Assembly (NCBI RefSeq): GCF_001428365.1 | Contig: NZ_LMSH01000004.1 | Coordinates: forward strand, 213,270-277,269 | Reading direction: 5' to 3' | Length of the DNA stretch: 64,000 nt | Origin: Arthrobacter sp. Soil763 | GTDB taxonomy: Bacteria > Actinomycetota > Actinomycetes > Actinomycetales > Micrococcaceae | Made by a program: the position numbers and the translations under genes | In this document: one piece after another, positions 10,117-19,800 of the stretch | Layout of the letters: every line of letters begins with the position of its first letter | Numbering within the stretch: the stretch's first letter is position 1 | Notes under the pieces: model-generated | The model's input: only the letters and a program-made list of their open reading frames with translations | The model's database searches: none | Told to the model about the DNA's origin: nothing

Positions 10117-11576
10117 CCAGCCAGGAAGATCCGCACCGAAACATGAGCGACGACGTCGAGCGCTGCCCGCGCTGCCACCAGCCGGTCCGCGCCGGCGCCG
10201 CGTTCTGCACCACCTGCGGAGCGCCGCTGAGCAACCGGGCCGCCCGCAATGGCCGCCGCCCGGACCCCGCACCGGGTACTATCCCGGTAGCGCCCGCCGC
10301 GGCGCTGCACGGTCAGGGTCCGCACCATCCGGGCCCGAACGCACAAGGGGGAGGCGCCGTTTTGCCACACAAGCTGGAACTTGTTCCCGCCGACGCCGGC
10401 AAGCGGCTCGGCGCCGCCGTGCTGGACTGGACGGGGCCCGTCATATTGCTCGCGGTGCTCTTCACGCTCGGTTTCGCTGGCGTGACCCGGACGCGCAGCG
10501 GCGGAACCATCATTTACGACACCTCGTCGCTGGTGCTCTTCGGCGGGATCGGAATCGGCGTTACCGTGGCGTACCTCGTGGTCCAGGCGGTGCTTGAGGG
10601 CCGGTCCGGAACCACCCTGGGCAACCGCATCGTGGGCATCCGCACCGCTGACGCCGACGGCTACGCCCCCGGCGGGGGAGCGGTCTTCATCCGCGGACTG
10701 CTTACCGGCGCCGGCGTGCTGCTCACCGTCCTCGCCGCCGTCCTCGTGGTGGTCTTCCAATGGTTTGCCGCGGCGTTCTGGATCCTCGGTCCGCTCGCCC
10801 TGCTCGGCGCGGCCTGGGCCGTCGTCGTGGTGGTCTCCAACACCTGGGACGCCAACTACAAACTGCACGGCTGGCACGACACCGCCGCCAAGACCCTCGT
10901 CTTCGACGTCAAAGCCGGGCGGAACCCGATCACCACCGGCGGCATCCAGGGCCCCTACAGCTTCGCCCCGCTGGACCTCCCGCCGGTGCAGCAGGTCGCC
11001 TCGCCGGTGGCCGGCGCCGCACGGCTCGCCGCACCGCCCGCACCCGCCCCCGCACCGCCGGCCACGGCGGCAGCGGCGCAGCAGGCCACCGTCGCCCCGG
11101 CTCCGGTCCGGCAGGTCCCGGGCGGGCAGGCGCCGATCGAGGCCGCACGCAGCCATGCCGTGAACAGCCGGGCCTTCAGCCCGCACCCGGACGATGACCA
11201 CGACCGCACCCAGGTCCGCGGCGACAGCACCGCCCCCGTCACCCTGGCGGTGCCGCGGATCCGGATCGACGACGGCCGGGAAGTCGAACTCGACCGGGAA
11301 ATGCTGATCGGCCGCAACCCGGCAGGGCACCCCGGCGAAGAAGCGGTGCAGCTGCTGCCCGTGGCCGACCCGGGCCGCTCCATCTCCAAGACCCACCTCC
11401 ATGTGCTGGCCGGAAACGGCGGCATCTGGGTGACCGACCGCAACTCCACCAACGGCAGCGCCGTCACGACCCCCGACGGCATCCGCACCGCCCTGGCGCC
11501 CGGGGAACCCACCCACGTACGCCCCGGATCCACCGTGCACTTCGGTGACCGCTCCTTCTACCTAGGACAGGCATGA
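10113..11576 (+). CDS. Zinc-ribbon / RDD membrane / FHA domain protein
   Basis: 487 aa. An N-terminal zinc ribbon (CPRCHQP...CTTCG) is followed by an RDD domain with about three membrane helices (residues 95-235), a Pro/Ala-rich linker and a C-terminal FHA domain. The FHA shows LIGRNPAG, SISKTHLHV and NSTNGS, so phosphothreonine-binding residues look intact. RDD-FHA fusions are found near type VII secretion and Ser/Thr kinase genes and could dock phosphorylated partners at the membrane. The GTG at 10113 overlaps the previous stop (GTGA). An internal ATG at 10143 is the alternative start and would still retain the zinc ribbon. Confidence 0.9.
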   Translation: MTSQEDPHRNMSDDVERCPRCHQPVRAGAAFCTTCGAPLSNRAARNGRRPDPAPGTIPVAPAAALHGQGPHHPGPNAQGGGAVLPHKLELVPADAGKRLGAAVLDWTGPVILLAVLFTLGFAGVTRTRSGGTIIYDTSSLVLFGGIGIGVTVAYLVVQAVLEGRSGTTLGNRIVGIRTADADGYAPGGGAVFIRGLLTGAGVLLTVLAAVLVVVFQWFAAAFWILGPLALLGAAWAVVVVVSNTWDANYKLHGWHDTAAKTLVFDVKAGRNPITTGGIQGPYSFAPLDLPPVQQVASPVAGAARLAAPPAPAPAPPATAAAAQQATVAPAPVRQVPGGQAPIEAARSHAVNSRAFSPHPDDDHDRTQVRGDSTAPVTLAVPRIRIDDGREVELDREMLIGRNPAGHPGEEAVQLLPVADPGRSISKTHLHVLAGNGGIWVTDRNSTNGSAVTTPDGIRTALAPGEPTHVRPGSTVHFGDRSFYLGQA

Positions 11577-12589
11577 CATCCCAGCCGGCATCCGTACCTC
11601 CCGCCGGGGCCGCAGCCCCTCCCGGACGCGCCTCCGGCAGCGCCCCGAGCAGCGTCCCCAGCAATGTTTCCAGCAGTGTCCCCAGCCTGCGGCTCAATTG
11701 CGGCTACGGCACCGACCGCGGACTGCGCCGCGAGATGAATGAGGACTCCTTCATCGCCTCCGACCCCGTCTACGCGGTCGCCGACGGCATGGGCGGCCAC
11801 GAGGCCGGTGAAATCGCCAGCGGCATCTGCGTGCGCACCCTCGCCGGAATCCCGCAGCTCGCCTCCGGCGGGCGGGACGCCACGGCCGCCGTCGTCCAGG
11901 AATACCTGCTCGAGGCCGACGCCGCTATCCGCGACGCAACCGGCTCCCGCGCCGGCACCACGCTCTCCGGCGTCGTCGTCGTGGAACAGAACGGCGTGCC
12001 CTACTGGCTGGTGCTCAACATCGGCGACTCCCGCACCTACCGGCTCAGCCAGGGCAAACTCAGCCAGGTCAGCGTGGACCACTCGGAGGTGCAGGAACTC
12101 GTCGACGCCGGCGAAATCAGCCGCGCCGAGGCCGCCGTCCACCCCCGCCGCCACGTCGTCACCCGCGCCCTCGGCACCGGCGACGAGACGGAGGCCGACT
12201 ACTGGCTGCTGCCCGTCGAAGAGGGGGACCGCATCCTGGTCTGCTCGGACGGGCTCAACGGCGAACTCGACGACGACCGGATCGCGGCCATCCTGATGGC
12301 CCAGCCGGACCCGCAGGCCGCGGTCGACGAGCTGATCCAGGCCGCCCTGCGCAGCGGCGGCCGGGACAACGTGACCTGCATCGTGGTCGACGCGAGCAAC
12401 GTCGCTAGCGACCACGGGGCCCACACCGCGCCGCGCACGGCGGACGACGCCGAGGAGGAAACCACGCTGCCGCGCACCGAGGTGCTCGACGTCGCCCCCG
12501 ACGGCGAGGTCGCCGGCAGCGCAGCGGAATCCGGTGCGGGCCGGGACGGAGCGGACCGCCCGGACGGGGAGCCCCATGCCGACCGCTGA
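11573..12589 (+). CDS. PP2C-family Ser/Thr protein phosphatase
   Basis: 338 aa. All PP2C/PPM metal-binding motifs are visible: MNEDSF, VADGMGGHEAGE, NIGDSRTYRL, VCSDGLNGELDDD and GGRDNVTCIVVD. The enzyme should remove phosphate from Ser/Thr residues using two Mn/Mg ions, and is the natural antagonist of the kinase encoded 1.8 kb downstream. The N-terminal 35 residues are Ala/Pro/Ser-rich and the tail beyond residue 280 is acidic and probably disordered. The ATGA overlap with the RDD-FHA gene indicates coupled translation. Confidence 0.95.
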   Translation: MTSQPASVPPAGAAAPPGRASGSAPSSVPSNVSSSVPSLRLNCGYGTDRGLRREMNEDSFIASDPVYAVADGMGGHEAGEIASGICVRTLAGIPQLASGGRDATAAVVQEYLLEADAAIRDATGSRAGTTLSGVVVVEQNGVPYWLVLNIGDSRTYRLSQGKLSQVSVDHSEVQELVDAGEISRAEAAVHPRRHVVTRALGTGDETEADYWLLPVEEGDRILVCSDGLNGELDDDRIAAILMAQPDPQAAVDELIQAALRSGGRDNVTCIVVDASNVASDHGAHTAPRTADDAEEETTLPRTEVLDVAPDGEVAGSAAESGAGRDGADRPDGEPHADR

Positions 12590-14420
12590 CCGCCCGGCCA
12601 TCAGCTATACCCCGGGGACCTGGCCGGCCGTCGTCCGCTCCGGAACCGTGGTGCTGCTGCGCCCCGGCACGGACCCGGCCCTGCTGGACTCGCTCTGGTC
12701 CCTGCTGGCCCGGCAGCCGGAGGTGCACGAGGTCCTGGACGCCGTGACCGCGGCGTCGGGCGGCTCGCTGGCCCGGCTGCCCTGGTTCGGTATCGCCTCG
12801 CTGCGCGGATCCCTGCAGGTATTCCTGCGCGGCGACATCGACCTGGACGTCCGGCTGGCCGGCGGGGAAACCTCGGCGCTCAGCGGCCGGGACGTCACCA
12901 CCTGGACCGAACGGCGCTTTGCCGCCGCGGACGGCTTCACCCTGTCCGCCTCTGGTGCCGGCGCAGACGCCGGCCTTGAGGCAGGCGCCGACGCCTCGGC
13001 CGACGCCGGCCCGGCCGGGGGAGCGCCCGCGCTGCCGCTGGGCGAGGGTGTTGTCCTGCTCCGGGAGTTGCGCTGGTCACCGGCCGGCGCTCCGGTTGGC
13101 GCGTCCGCCGGCGGGCCGGCCAGCAAAGCTGCCGGTCCGGCGCAGGTTGAGGAACACTTGCTCGCCGCTGCCGCGGCCGACATCGCCGCCGAGCAGGACG
13201 ACGACGCCAGCTCCGCCCAGACGGTGCTGGATTTTCCCGACGAGGGCCTGGACGGTGCGCCCGGCGATGAAGCGGCAGCCGGATCCGCCGGGCCCGGGAA
13301 GCCGGAAACCGCAGCACCCGCGTCCGCCGAACCCGCCCCGGACGACGCCGAACCCGCCGACGCGGCCGGACCCGAACCGGTCGACGCTGAACCGGCCGAA
13401 CAGGAACCGACCAGCAGCTACGACCACCTCTGGGAACAGACGGTGATGCGCAACATCGAGGACGCCGCCGTACGTGAGGACCCCGACGCCGACGAGCAGC
13501 CCGACGCCATGCCCGCGCCGGCCGACGCGGTGCCCGGACCGACCGGTGCCGGGACGCCGGCGGAGCCGCCGTCGGCCGTCCTGCCGCCCGCGGCGCCGGC
13601 CGCGGCGCGGGAGCCCGAACCCGCCGCCGCGCCGCCCGCTCCGGCGGTGCCCGGCGGACTGATCGATTCGGTGCCCTGGCGCACCGGCGGTGACCATTCG
13701 GCCCCGGCAGCGCCGGCCGCCCCGCGCGCCGGCTTGGGACCCGTGGCCCCGCCGTCCCTGCTCGCGCCGCCGTCGCTGCTGGCCCCGACCGCCGTGCCGC
13801 AGCCGGGCAGGCCGGCCCCGCACCCCGCACCGGCCGGGTCCGACGACGCCGACCACGACGGACAGACCGTGATGAAGAGCGACCTCAACGGCGCCGGAAA
13901 GCCGGCCGGGAACCCCGCCGGCGCCGCAGCGACCTCGGCGGAGGGCAGGAATCCCGCCACCGGACCCATGGTGCTGGCCCGGATGTGCCCGCAGGGACAC
14001 GCCAACCCGCCGACGAACGCGGAGTGCGCGTTCTGCGGCCAGGCGCTGCAGGGCGACGGCGTGCAGATCCGGCGCCCCCGGCTGGGCCGCATGCGGCTCT
14101 CCACCGGGGACCTGATCGACCTTGACCAGTCGCTGATCGTGGGCCGCCAGCCCTCGGTGTCCCGCGTCCAGGGCGCGGTGATGCCCAAGCTGGTCCAGGT
14201 GGCGAGCCCCAGCGGTGACATTTCCCGATCACACGTGGAGGTTCGGCTCGAGGGCTGGCACGTGATGCTGTGCGACCTCAAGGCCACCAACGGCACCGTG
14301 CTGCTGCGCGAGGACCAGGCCCCTCGGCGGCTCGCCCAGGGCGAGATGGCCATCCTGTTCGACGGCGACATCGCCGACCTCGGCGACGGCATCCAACTGC
14401 GTTTCGAGGAGCTGCTGTGA
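12576..14420 (+). CDS. Zinc-ribbon and FHA domain protein with long disordered middle
   Basis: 614 aa from the ATG at 12576, which overlaps the phosphatase gene by 14 bp; an in-frame upstream extension to 12534 is possible. Residues 1-130 form a beta-rich domain of unknown function. Residues 130-440 are Ala/Pro/Glu-rich and low in complexity, with scattered Thr (for example EQTVMRN and GQTVMKS, possible phosphoacceptor sites for the neighbouring kinase). A zinc ribbon (MCPQGHANPP...CAFCGQ) and an FHA domain (IVGRQPSVSR, ISRSHVEV, KATNGT) close the protein. Such proteins act as phosphorylation-dependent adaptors in type VII loci. Role here inferred. Confidence 0.85.
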   Translation: MPTADRPAISYTPGTWPAVVRSGTVVLLRPGTDPALLDSLWSLLARQPEVHEVLDAVTAASGGSLARLPWFGIASLRGSLQVFLRGDIDLDVRLAGGETSALSGRDVTTWTERRFAAADGFTLSASGAGADAGLEAGADASADAGPAGGAPALPLGEGVVLLRELRWSPAGAPVGASAGGPASKAAGPAQVEEHLLAAAAADIAAEQDDDASSAQTVLDFPDEGLDGAPGDEAAAGSAGPGKPETAAPASAEPAPDDAEPADAAGPEPVDAEPAEQEPTSSYDHLWEQTVMRNIEDAAVREDPDADEQPDAMPAPADAVPGPTGAGTPAEPPSAVLPPAAPAAAREPEPAAAPPAPAVPGGLIDSVPWRTGGDHSAPAAPAAPRAGLGPVAPPSLLAPPSLLAPTAVPQPGRPAPHPAPAGSDDADHDGQTVMKSDLNGAGKPAGNPAGAAATSAEGRNPATGPMVLARMCPQGHANPPTNAECAFCGQALQGDGVQIRRPRLGRMRLSTGDLIDLDQSLIVGRQPSVSRVQGAVMPKLVQVASPSGDISRSHVEVRLEGWHVMLCDLKATNGTVLLREDQAPRRLAQGEMAILFDGDIADLGDGIQLRFEELL

Positions 14421-16057
14421 ACGCCAAGCGTCCCGTCGCGCCGCCGCCGAGCATCCCCGGCTTCACCTACATCAGCCTGCTCGGCTCCGGCGGCTTCTCC
14501 GACGTCTACCTCTACGAACAGGACCGGCCCCGCCGCAAGGTCGCCGTCAAGGTGCTGCTCTCCGACCTCAAGACCGAGGGCGCCCGCCGCCGCTTCGAGT
14601 CCGAGGCGAACCTGATGGCGCAGCTGTCCTCGCACCCCTACATCGTGACGATCTTCGAAGCGGAGATCACCGACGCGGGCCACTCCTACCTGGCCATGGA
14701 GTACTGCTCCCGGCCCAGCCTGGATATCCGCTACCGCCGCCAGCGCTTCAGCGTCGACGAGGTCCTGGCCATCGGCATCCAGGTGGCCTCCGCCGTCGAA
14801 ACCGCCCACCGCGCCGGCATCGCCCACCGCGACATCAAGCCCGCGAACATCCTCGTCACGGACTACAACCGGCCGGCGCTGACCGACTTCGGCATCTCCG
14901 GCACCCTCGCCGGCGACCAGGACGAGGACGCCGGCATGTCCATCCCATGGTCCCCGCCCGAACAGTTCAGCGGCGGTCAGGTCGACGGAGTGCTGGTGGA
15001 CGTCTGGGCGCTCGGCGCCACGCTCTACACGCTGTTGGCGGGCCGGTCCCCGTTCGTGCTGCCCGGCGCCGACAACTCCCAGCGCGAACTCATCTCCCGC
15101 ATCACCACGCTGCCGCTGCCGAAGCTGGGCCGCGCCGACGTGCCGGAGTCGCTGGAGCTGGCGCTGGCAACGGCGATGGCCAAATCACCCGCCTCCCGCT
15201 ACAGCTCCGCCCACGCCTTCGCCCTGGCCCTGCAGCGCATCCAGGCCGAGCTGAACCTGTCCGTGACGCCGTTCGAGGTCCTGGAGGAACCGCGCGGGGA
15301 CGAGGCGCACCCCGACGACACCTTCGAGGAAACCCGCGTCCGCAGCGTGGCCGCGATCGACCCCGACGCCACCGGCCACGCCCCGACCTTCCCGGTCAGG
15401 GTGCAGCCAGCGCCAGCGGACGACTCGACCACCTTCAACAACGCCACCATTGCCCGCGCGCCCTCCGCCGGGCCGGCCTTCGGCGCCCTGCCTTCCTTCA
15501 CCGCCCCGGCACGCCCCGTGGACGAGGACGACGTCGCCGCCACGGTCAACCGGTCCAGCATGCCCGGGGCGGACCCCGGCGACGTCGCGGCCGCCGGGGG
15601 AGCGGACGGCGGATCCCCGTCCGGCCACGGCCGCCGCAACCTCGTGCTCTCGATCGTCGGCGGGGCGGTACTGGCCGGTGCCGTGGTGATCGGCGTCATC
15701 GCCGGCACCACCCGGCCCGAACCCGCCCCGCAGGCGACGGCGCAGGTCAGCAAGCCGGCCGCCGACGCCCTGGACAGCGGCACGGTCCCGGACGTGGCCG
15801 CCCTCGCCGGCCGGCCCGGCGGCGGCGGGAACCTGACCTTCAGCTGGCGCAACCCGCAGCCCCGGCCCGGGGACGCCTACAAGTGGCGGACCTACTCGCC
15901 CAAGGGAAACGGCGAGTTCCAGGCGACCGCCAAGACCAGCATCCAGGTCAAGCCCAACCCGACGGGGGAGACCTGCATCCAAGTCATGATTGTCCGCTCC
16001 GACGGCGCATCCTCGCCCCTGGAGCAGGACTCGATCGGCTGCGCCGGCCAACCCTGA
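14417..16057 (+). CDS. Transmembrane Ser/Thr protein kinase (PknB-like)
   Basis: 546 aa from the GTG at 14417, which overlaps the FHA gene stop (GTGA). The catalytic domain has a Gly-rich loop (GSGGFSDV, residues 23-30), Lys45 in VAVKVLL, AHRDIKPAN with catalytic Asp139 and LTDFGISG with Asp157. The APE motif is replaced by PPEQF. After a linker containing acidic-Thr motifs (TFEETRVRS, AATVNRS, possible autophosphorylation sites) a membrane helix lies at about 410-432. A small extracytoplasmic domain of about 110 residues with one Cys pair follows. With the PP2C and FHA proteins this forms a phospho-relay controlling the locus; targets are unknown. Confidence 0.95.
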   Translation: MNAKRPVAPPPSIPGFTYISLLGSGGFSDVYLYEQDRPRRKVAVKVLLSDLKTEGARRRFESEANLMAQLSSHPYIVTIFEAEITDAGHSYLAMEYCSRPSLDIRYRRQRFSVDEVLAIGIQVASAVETAHRAGIAHRDIKPANILVTDYNRPALTDFGISGTLAGDQDEDAGMSIPWSPPEQFSGGQVDGVLVDVWALGATLYTLLAGRSPFVLPGADNSQRELISRITTLPLPKLGRADVPESLELALATAMAKSPASRYSSAHAFALALQRIQAELNLSVTPFEVLEEPRGDEAHPDDTFEETRVRSVAAIDPDATGHAPTFPVRVQPAPADDSTTFNNATIARAPSAGPAFGALPSFTAPARPVDEDDVAATVNRSSMPGADPGDVAAAGGADGGSPSGHGRRNLVLSIVGGAVLAGAVVIGVIAGTTRPEPAPQATAQVSKPAADALDSGTVPDVAALAGRPGGGGNLTFSWRNPQPRPGDAYKWRTYSPKGNGEFQATAKTSIQVKPNPTGETCIQVMIVRSDGASSPLEQDSIGCAGQP

Positions 16058-16149
16058 GCCGCCCCGGCGCCCGGCACACCCGGCCCGCACTGCAGCCCGC
16101 AACCACACCCGCACCCACCGGCCCAGCGCCGAACAAGGAGAAACCGACC

Positions 16150-16854
16150 ATGGGGGACCTGGCGATAGATTTCTGCGGCGAATGGCATGAGCCATCCGAC
16201 GAAGACATCTTCAGCATCGGCCGCGAGGGCGACCTGGAGGTGGACGACAACCCGTACCTGCACCGGCAGTTCCTGCAGATCGCCCGCTACGACGGCATCT
16301 GGTGGCTCAGCAACGTCGGCAGCATGCTCAGCGCCACCGTCGCCGACGCCTCCGGCGGCATGCAGGCCTGGCTCGCCCCCGGCGCCCGCATCCCGCTGGT
16401 GTTCAGCCACACCAACGTGATCTTCACCGCCGGCCCCACCACCTACGAGTTCGCCGTTCACCTGCGGACCCCGGCGTTCCGCCAGGAGGCCCGCGCCGAC
16501 GACAGCGGCGGAGACACCACGATCGGGCCGGTGGTCTTCACCGACTCGCAAAAGGCGCTGATCGTGGCCCTCGCCGAGCCGATGCTGCGCCGCGACGGCA
16601 CCGGCTTCAGCGCCATCCCGTCCTCCGCCGAGGCCGCCCGGACCCTGGGCTGGACCCTGACCCGGTTCAACAGAAAGCTGGACAACGTGTGCGACAAACT
16701 TGACCGGGTCGGCGTCGCCGGCCTGCGCGGCGGCGGCGGGAAGCTCGCCACGAACCGCCGCGCTCGGCTGGTGGAGCACGCCGTGACCTCGCACCTGGTC
16801 ACCGCCGCCGACCTGGTGCTGCTGGAGACGCAGCACGGAGGAGACGACCAATGA
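16150..16854 (+). CDS. Degenerate FHA-like protein with C-terminal helical region
   Basis: 234 aa. An AAGGAG ribosome site precedes the ATG at 16150 after a 92-bp gap, so it can be translated independently of the kinase. Residues 15-100 look like an FHA sandwich: SIGREGDLEVDD keeps the GR pair, but the usual SRxH is replaced by LHRQF and the NG motif is missing. Phosphothreonine binding is therefore doubtful. Residues 130-234 are helical and Arg-rich, around TRFNRKLDNVCDKLDRVG, resembling a winged-helix regulator. The ATGA overlap couples it to the EssC-like ATPase. Function unknown; perhaps an adaptor for that ATPase. Confidence 0.8.
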   Translation: MGDLAIDFCGEWHEPSDEDIFSIGREGDLEVDDNPYLHRQFLQIARYDGIWWLSNVGSMLSATVADASGGMQAWLAPGARIPLVFSHTNVIFTAGPTTYEFAVHLRTPAFRQEARADDSGGDTTIGPVVFTDSQKALIVALAEPMLRRDGTGFSAIPSSAEAARTLGWTLTRFNRKLDNVCDKLDRVGVAGLRGGGGKLATNRRARLVEHAVTSHLVTAADLVLLETQHGGDDQ

Positions 16855-19800
16855 GGATCCGCCTGACCCTGCGCCGGGACCCCGCCGAGGCCAAGGACCT
16901 CGCCGTCACTGTCGACGGCCTGGCCACGGTGGCGGACATCGCCACCGAACTCTGGGCGGCGGACCCCGCCCGGCGCGGCACCGCGCCGCCGTCGAACCTG
17001 TCCCTGAGCATCGAGGAGTCCTTCGCCGCCGGCGGCCTCAAGGGCAGCGTGCTGAACCGGGAGGACAACCTGCTCGAATCCGGGCTGCGGCCCGGCTCGA
17101 TCATCTCGCTGACCCAGGTCAGCGAGCAGTTCGCGGCCCCCGGCGCGAACCGCGGCCCGGCGGCGGCGACCTTGCGCGTGCTCTCCGGCCCCGACGTCGG
17201 ACGCGAATTCTCCCTGCCCTCCGGCACCAGCTACATCGGCCGGGACCGGGACGTGGACGTCCGGCTGACCGACCCGCTGACCTCCAAGCGGCATGCCCGC
17301 ATCACGGTGGGCGAAACCGTGGAAATCGTGGACACCAACTCCGCCAACGGCCTGCTGATGGACGGACTGCCGGTCGGCCGGGCGACGCTGAACTCCTCGG
17401 ACACCGTCACGCTCGGGGACACCACCATCGCCGTGGTCTCCCTCGGCGGCGGCCAGGGCGCGGCGCCGAGCTCCCCGCTGATCGACTTCAACCGTTCGCC
17501 CCGGGTGGTGCCGCGCTTCGCGCCGCGCAAGCGCACGCCCCCGGCCGGCCCCAAACGCGCCGAGCACCACCCGTTCCCGTACATCATGATGGTGGCCCCG
17601 CTGATGATGGGTGCGGTCATCTTCGCCCTCACCCAGAACATGATGTCCGTCATTTTCATGGCCATGATGCCGCTGTTCATCGTCGGGCACTATGTGGACC
17701 AGAAGATGCAGGGCAAGCGCGAACGCAAGGAACAGCTCAAAACCTTCCGCGCCGCCATGGCCGCCTTCCGCGAGGACATCGACGCCCTGCAGAAGGTGGA
17801 GCGCTCGGTCCGGCTGCAGGAGGCGCCCTCGGTCAGCGACACCGTGGACTCGATCTACAAGCTCGGCCCGCTGCTGTGGACGCACCGGCCCGAACACACC
17901 GGCTTCCTCGGGGTGCGCTTCGGCCTCGGCACCGCGCCGTCCCGGATCGAGCTCGAGGAACCGACCAGCAACGACACCGAGGCCGAATACATGGCCGAGA
18001 TCCAGGACTGCATGGACCGGTTCAGCCGGATCGAGGGCGTGCCGATCGTCTCCCAGCTGCGCACCGCCGGCTCCTTTGGCATCGCCGGGCCCCGCGGCCT
18101 CGTCGACGACGTCGCCCGCGGCATGGTGCTCCAGCTCGTGGGGCTGCATTCGCCGGCCGAAGTGGTCCTCACCGCCATCACCTCCGCGCAGTCCAAGGAG
18201 CGGTGGGAGTGGCTGCAGTGGCTCCCGCACGCGGGCTCGGGCCACAGCCCGCTCAGCGGCGACCACCTCGCCGCCGGACCCGCCGGCGGCTCCGCGCTGC
18301 TGTCCCGGCTGGAGGACCTGATCGACCAGCGCGAGGCGGCGGCGCAGTCGCCGCGGCCCGAGCTCCGGCCCGGCCTGGCCCAGGAGCAGGCCGAGCTTCC
18401 CGGCCCGCAGCTGCCCACCGTGCTGCTCGTCGTCGAGGACGACGCCCCGGTGGACCGCGGCCGACTCACCCGCGTCCTGGAACGCGGCCCCGACGCCGGT
18501 GTGCACGTCATGTGGGTGGCGGCCTCCGTCCAGCAGCTCCCGGCCGCCTGCCGCGACTTCATGGCGGTCGACGGCGAACACGGCACCACCACCGGCCAGG
18601 TCCGGCTCGGCCGGCACACCTTCCCGGTCAGCTGCGAAAGCCTCGACGCCGGGCTGGCCGCCCAGCTGGCGCGCATGCTCGCCCCCGTCGTCGACGTCGG
18701 CAAACCGCTCGAAGACGAATCGGACCTGCCCCGCGCGGTGTCCTACGCGACCCTGATCGGCAAGGACTTCCTGGACAACCCGCAGGCCGTCGCGGACCGC
18801 TGGAGCGAAAACAACTCCGTGCACGCCACCGCCAAGCCCAACCGCAAGGACAACGGCACGCTCCGCGCCCTCGTGGGATCCAAGGGCATCGAACCGCTCT
18901 ACCTCGACCTGAAGAACGAGGGCCCGCACGCCCTGGTCGGCGGCACCACCGGCGCCGGCAAATCCGAATTCCTGCAGTCCTGGGTGATGGGCATGGCCGC
19001 GGCGTACAGCCCGGACCGGGTGAGCTTCCTCTTTGTCGACTACAAGGGCGGCGCCGCGTTCGCCGACTGCCTGCACCTGCCGCACACGGTGGGCCTGGTC
19101 ACCGATCTGTCACCGCACCTGGTCCGCCGGGCCCTGACCTCGCTCCGGGCCGAACTGCACCACCGGGAAAAGCTGCTTAACCGCAAGAAAGCCAAGGACC
19201 TGCTGGAGCTCCAGCGCCAGGCCGATCCCGAGGCGCCGCCCTACCTGGTGATCATCGTCGACGAGTTCGCCGCCCTCGCCACCGAGGTGCCGGAGTTCGT
19301 CGACGGCGTGGTTGACGTCGCCGCCCGCGGCCGTTCCCTTGGCCTGCACCTGATCCTCGCCACCCAGCGGCCCGCCGGCGTCATCAAGGAGAGCCTGCGC
19401 GCCAACACCAACCTGCGCGTGGCCCTGCGCATGGCCGATGAGGACGACGCCATCGACATCCTCGGCGTCCCCACCGCGGCCTACTTCGACCCGTCCATCC
19501 CCGGCCGCGGCGCGGCCAAGACCGGGCCGGGCCGGATCCAGGGCTTCCAGACCGGCTACGCCGGCGGCTGGACCACGGACAAACCGCAGCGCCCGCAGAT
19601 CGACGTCGTCGAGATGGCCTTCGGGTCCGGCGCGGCCTGGGCCGCCCCCGCTGCCGAAACGCCGGCGCAGGCGGAACCGGACGGGCCCAACGACATCGCC
19701 CGGATGACGGCGAACATCATCCGGGCCGCGGACGTCCTCGCGATCGAGCCTCCGCGCAAGCCCTGGCTGGACGAGCTCGCCACCACTTACGACTTCTCCA

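Noticed and set aside
7021..10272. Minus-strand frame of over 1000 codons opposite the transglutaminase gene
   Set aside because: Low-complexity Arg/Gly/His sequence; the plus strand has clear domains and overlapping gene starts.
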